The notes below the pieces were generated by a model. That model ran no database searches. It saw only the letters and a list, made by a program, of their open reading frames with translations, and had not been told where the DNA came from. Below, piece after piece: positions 62,575 to 64,000 of a DNA stretch of 64,000 bases (position 1 is the first letter of the stretch; every line of letters starts with the position of its first letter). The position numbers and the translations under genes were made by a program. Origin of the DNA: Paenibacillus ottowii (lineage in GTDB: Bacteria; Bacillota; Bacilli; Paenibacillales; Paenibacillaceae); the NCBI RefSeq assembly GCF_006874425.1, contig NZ_VIJZ01000001.1:1-64000 (forward strand), given 5' to 3'.

Positions 62575-64000
62575 CCGAGAATCAATTTGAAACAGAATTA
62601 ATTCAATACCTGACGAGTGGCACAATTGCAGAACAAGAACATTCTGAAGGAACGGATAACTTTGATATCAAAGAATCAAGTGCTGGCTACATAGTGAAAA
62701 CGAAATTCTGGAAATACGAACCGCATATTAAATCTACAGAACAACTCTGGAATAATTTCAAGGCGATCCTGGAACAACACAATCAGAATACGCTTGACCA
62801 TCCGTTAAGTGTGGTGGAATTTAATCAAGTTAAGAAAATTATCTCTGATATTCAGACACCTTACGAAGCAGGGCAGTTCTTATATGGTTTAAATGGAGTG
62901 TCGCAAATCGAAATAGATTTAGATGATGGACGTCATGTGTTTCTTACTGTATTTGATCAAAAACAAATAGGGGCTGGAGATACCGTTTATCAAGTGGTCA
63001 ATCAAATCAAACGACCATCAGTGATCACAGGAAAAGGAGAATGTCGTTTTGACACAACTCTCTTGATTAATGGTCTACCAATCATTCAAATTGAAGAAAA
63101 GCGTGATACGCGTAATGTCGATGAAGCGCTCAATCAGATGCAGCAATATGCTGCAGATCATCAGTATCGTGATATTTTCTCAACCTTGCAAATTTTGGTG
63201 GCAATGACACCAAATAATGTGAAGTATATGGCGAATACGACGGCAGATAAATTTAATAAGGATTTTGCTTTTAACTGGCAACGCAAGAGTGACAATACCA
63301 TCGTGCGTAACTGGAAAGAATTTGCTGATTCTATGCTTTCGATTCCAATGGCGCATCAAATGGCTACTAACTACATGATTTTGGACGGAACAAAGAACAA
63401 ACAAACGTTGAAAGTGATGCGTCCGTATCAAGTGTATGCGACACAAAATGTGATCGAGGGCTTGAAACGTTCAGATTTTGAACTTGGTACCAATAAAATC
63501 GGTTATATCTGGCACACAACGGGATCTGGTAAAACGATCACAAGCTTCAAAACGGCATGGCTGGCAAGTCGTATGCCGAAGGTGGACAAGGTTGTCTTTG
63601 TTGTGGATAGAATTGCTTTAACCAAGCAAACCAATGAAAATTACAAAGCCTATGATCCTGATGCGACAGAAGACACATTTGGTAGCGTTCAAAACACAGA
63701 CAATACGACTGATTTGAGTCGCAAGCTTAAAAGTAAAGACAATAGCATTATTGTTACTTCGGTTCAAAAACTAGATACTTTGGTGAAACGCAAAACCTTT
63801 CAAGCTCCAGATAAGAATATCGTATTTATCGTGGACGAAGCCCATCGTTCAACTGGCGGTGACTCATTCAAGAATATCCAAAAAGCTTTTAAGAAATCTG
63901 CTTGGGTAGGCTATACGGGAACACCGATGTTTGATGAAACTACCACTGGTCTTCGAACAGAAGATATTTTTGGTCCACTATTACATGCATATACCATTCG
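62571..64000 (+). CDS. hsdR: type I restriction endonuclease subunit R (HsdR), truncated by window end
   Basis: The motor and nuclease subunit of a type I restriction enzyme; 476 residues are visible and the frame is open at the window edge. The N-terminal PD-(D/E)xK nuclease shows Asp161 and Glu175-x-Lys177 in QIEEKRDTRNVDEALNQMQ. Helicase motifs follow: Walker A IWHTTGSGKTITS, VVDRIALTKQ, IIVTSVQKLD, DEAH box IFIVDEAHRS and WVGYTGTPMF. The sequence suits the EcoR124-like family. Its ATG overlaps the hsdS stop (ATGA). No hsdM is visible; it would have to lie beyond the window. Confidence 0.93.
   Translation, partial: MTENQFETELIQYLTSGTIAEQEHSEGTDNFDIKESSAGYIVKTKFWKYEPHIKSTEQLWNNFKAILEQHNQNTLDHPLSVVEFNQVKKIISDIQTPYEAGQFLYGLNGVSQIEIDLDDGRHVFLTVFDQKQIGAGDTVYQVVNQIKRPSVITGKGECRFDTTLLINGLPIIQIEEKRDTRNVDEALNQMQQYAADHQYRDIFSTLQILVAMTPNNVKYMANTTADKFNKDFAFNWQRKSDNTIVRNWKEFADSMLSIPMAHQMATNYMILDGTKNKQTLKVMRPYQVYATQNVIEGLKRSDFELGTNKIGYIWHTTGSGKTITSFKTAWLASRMPKVDKVVFVVDRIALTKQTNENYKAYDPDATEDTFGSVQNTDNTTDLSRKLKSKDNSIIVTSVQKLDTLVKRKTFQAPDKNIVFIVDEAHRSTGGDSFKNIQKAFKKSAWVGYTGTPMFDETTTGLRTEDIFGPLLHAYTI

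Overview
The window looks like chromosome of a mid-GC, spore-forming Firmicute, most probably Paenibacillus (P. polymyxa-like). This rests on strong GGAGG-type ribosome binding sites with GTG/TTG starts, the complete purEKBCSQLFMNHD order known from Bacillus, a small acid-soluble spore protein (tlp), a FapR operator, cre sites, Fur boxes and a guanine riboswitch. The genus call is inference from gene content; no search was run.

Layout. 1-300: end of an rRNA operon (23S-5S spacer, 5S rRNA, terminator). 0.4-6.9 kb: fabH behind a FapR box, topB, secreted asparaginase, two tiny uncharacterised proteins, a DUF1294 membrane protein and a universal stress protein. 7.0-21.9 kb: the purine operon, twelve genes for the whole route from PRPP to IMP. 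Its leader carries a PurR operator pair, a promoter and a guanine riboswitch with a readable terminator/antiterminator switch. Two intergenic regions of about 640 bp inside the operon (purB-purC and purF-purM) are packed with perfect hairpins. 22-25.6 kb: TetR regulator, polar amino-acid ABC importer and OsmC-type protein. 25.9-31.5 kb (minus strand): Fur-boxed siderophore importer and a CitS/DcuS-like two-component pair. 31.6-38.4 kb: monooxygenase, aldo/keto reductase, sdpRI-like pair, mhqD-like esterase, tlp and a sugar ABC importer behind a cre site. 38.5-42.3 kb: ilvA, an IS3-family (IS150-like) element inserted at the foot of the ilvA terminator, and a secreted GH43 arabinanase. 42.4-45.7 kb: a second Fur-boxed siderophore importer. 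45.8-55.2 kb: miscellaneous membrane proteins, hydrolases, a yerB-like lipoprotein, a phosphate transporter with its PhoU-like partner, and a glutamine-type ABC importer whose binding protein and permease are fused. 55.2-61.6 kb: a third hairpin repeat, a CorA-type transporter, a basic-tailed protein, yerC, a two-domain CbiX-like protein, dgkB and rlmCD. 61.9-64 kb: an AT-rich type I restriction locus (half-length hsdS, then hsdR running off the end).

The most unusual signal is a dispersed, hairpin-forming intergenic repeat with three copies in this window, two of them inside the purine operon. The copies keep a loop motif, while the flanking stem differs completely in sequence yet pairs in each copy. 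That pattern suggests selection on a folded RNA or single-stranded DNA structure. The two copies inside the operon sit in longer arrays of different perfect hairpins that end in the same G-rich 3' module.
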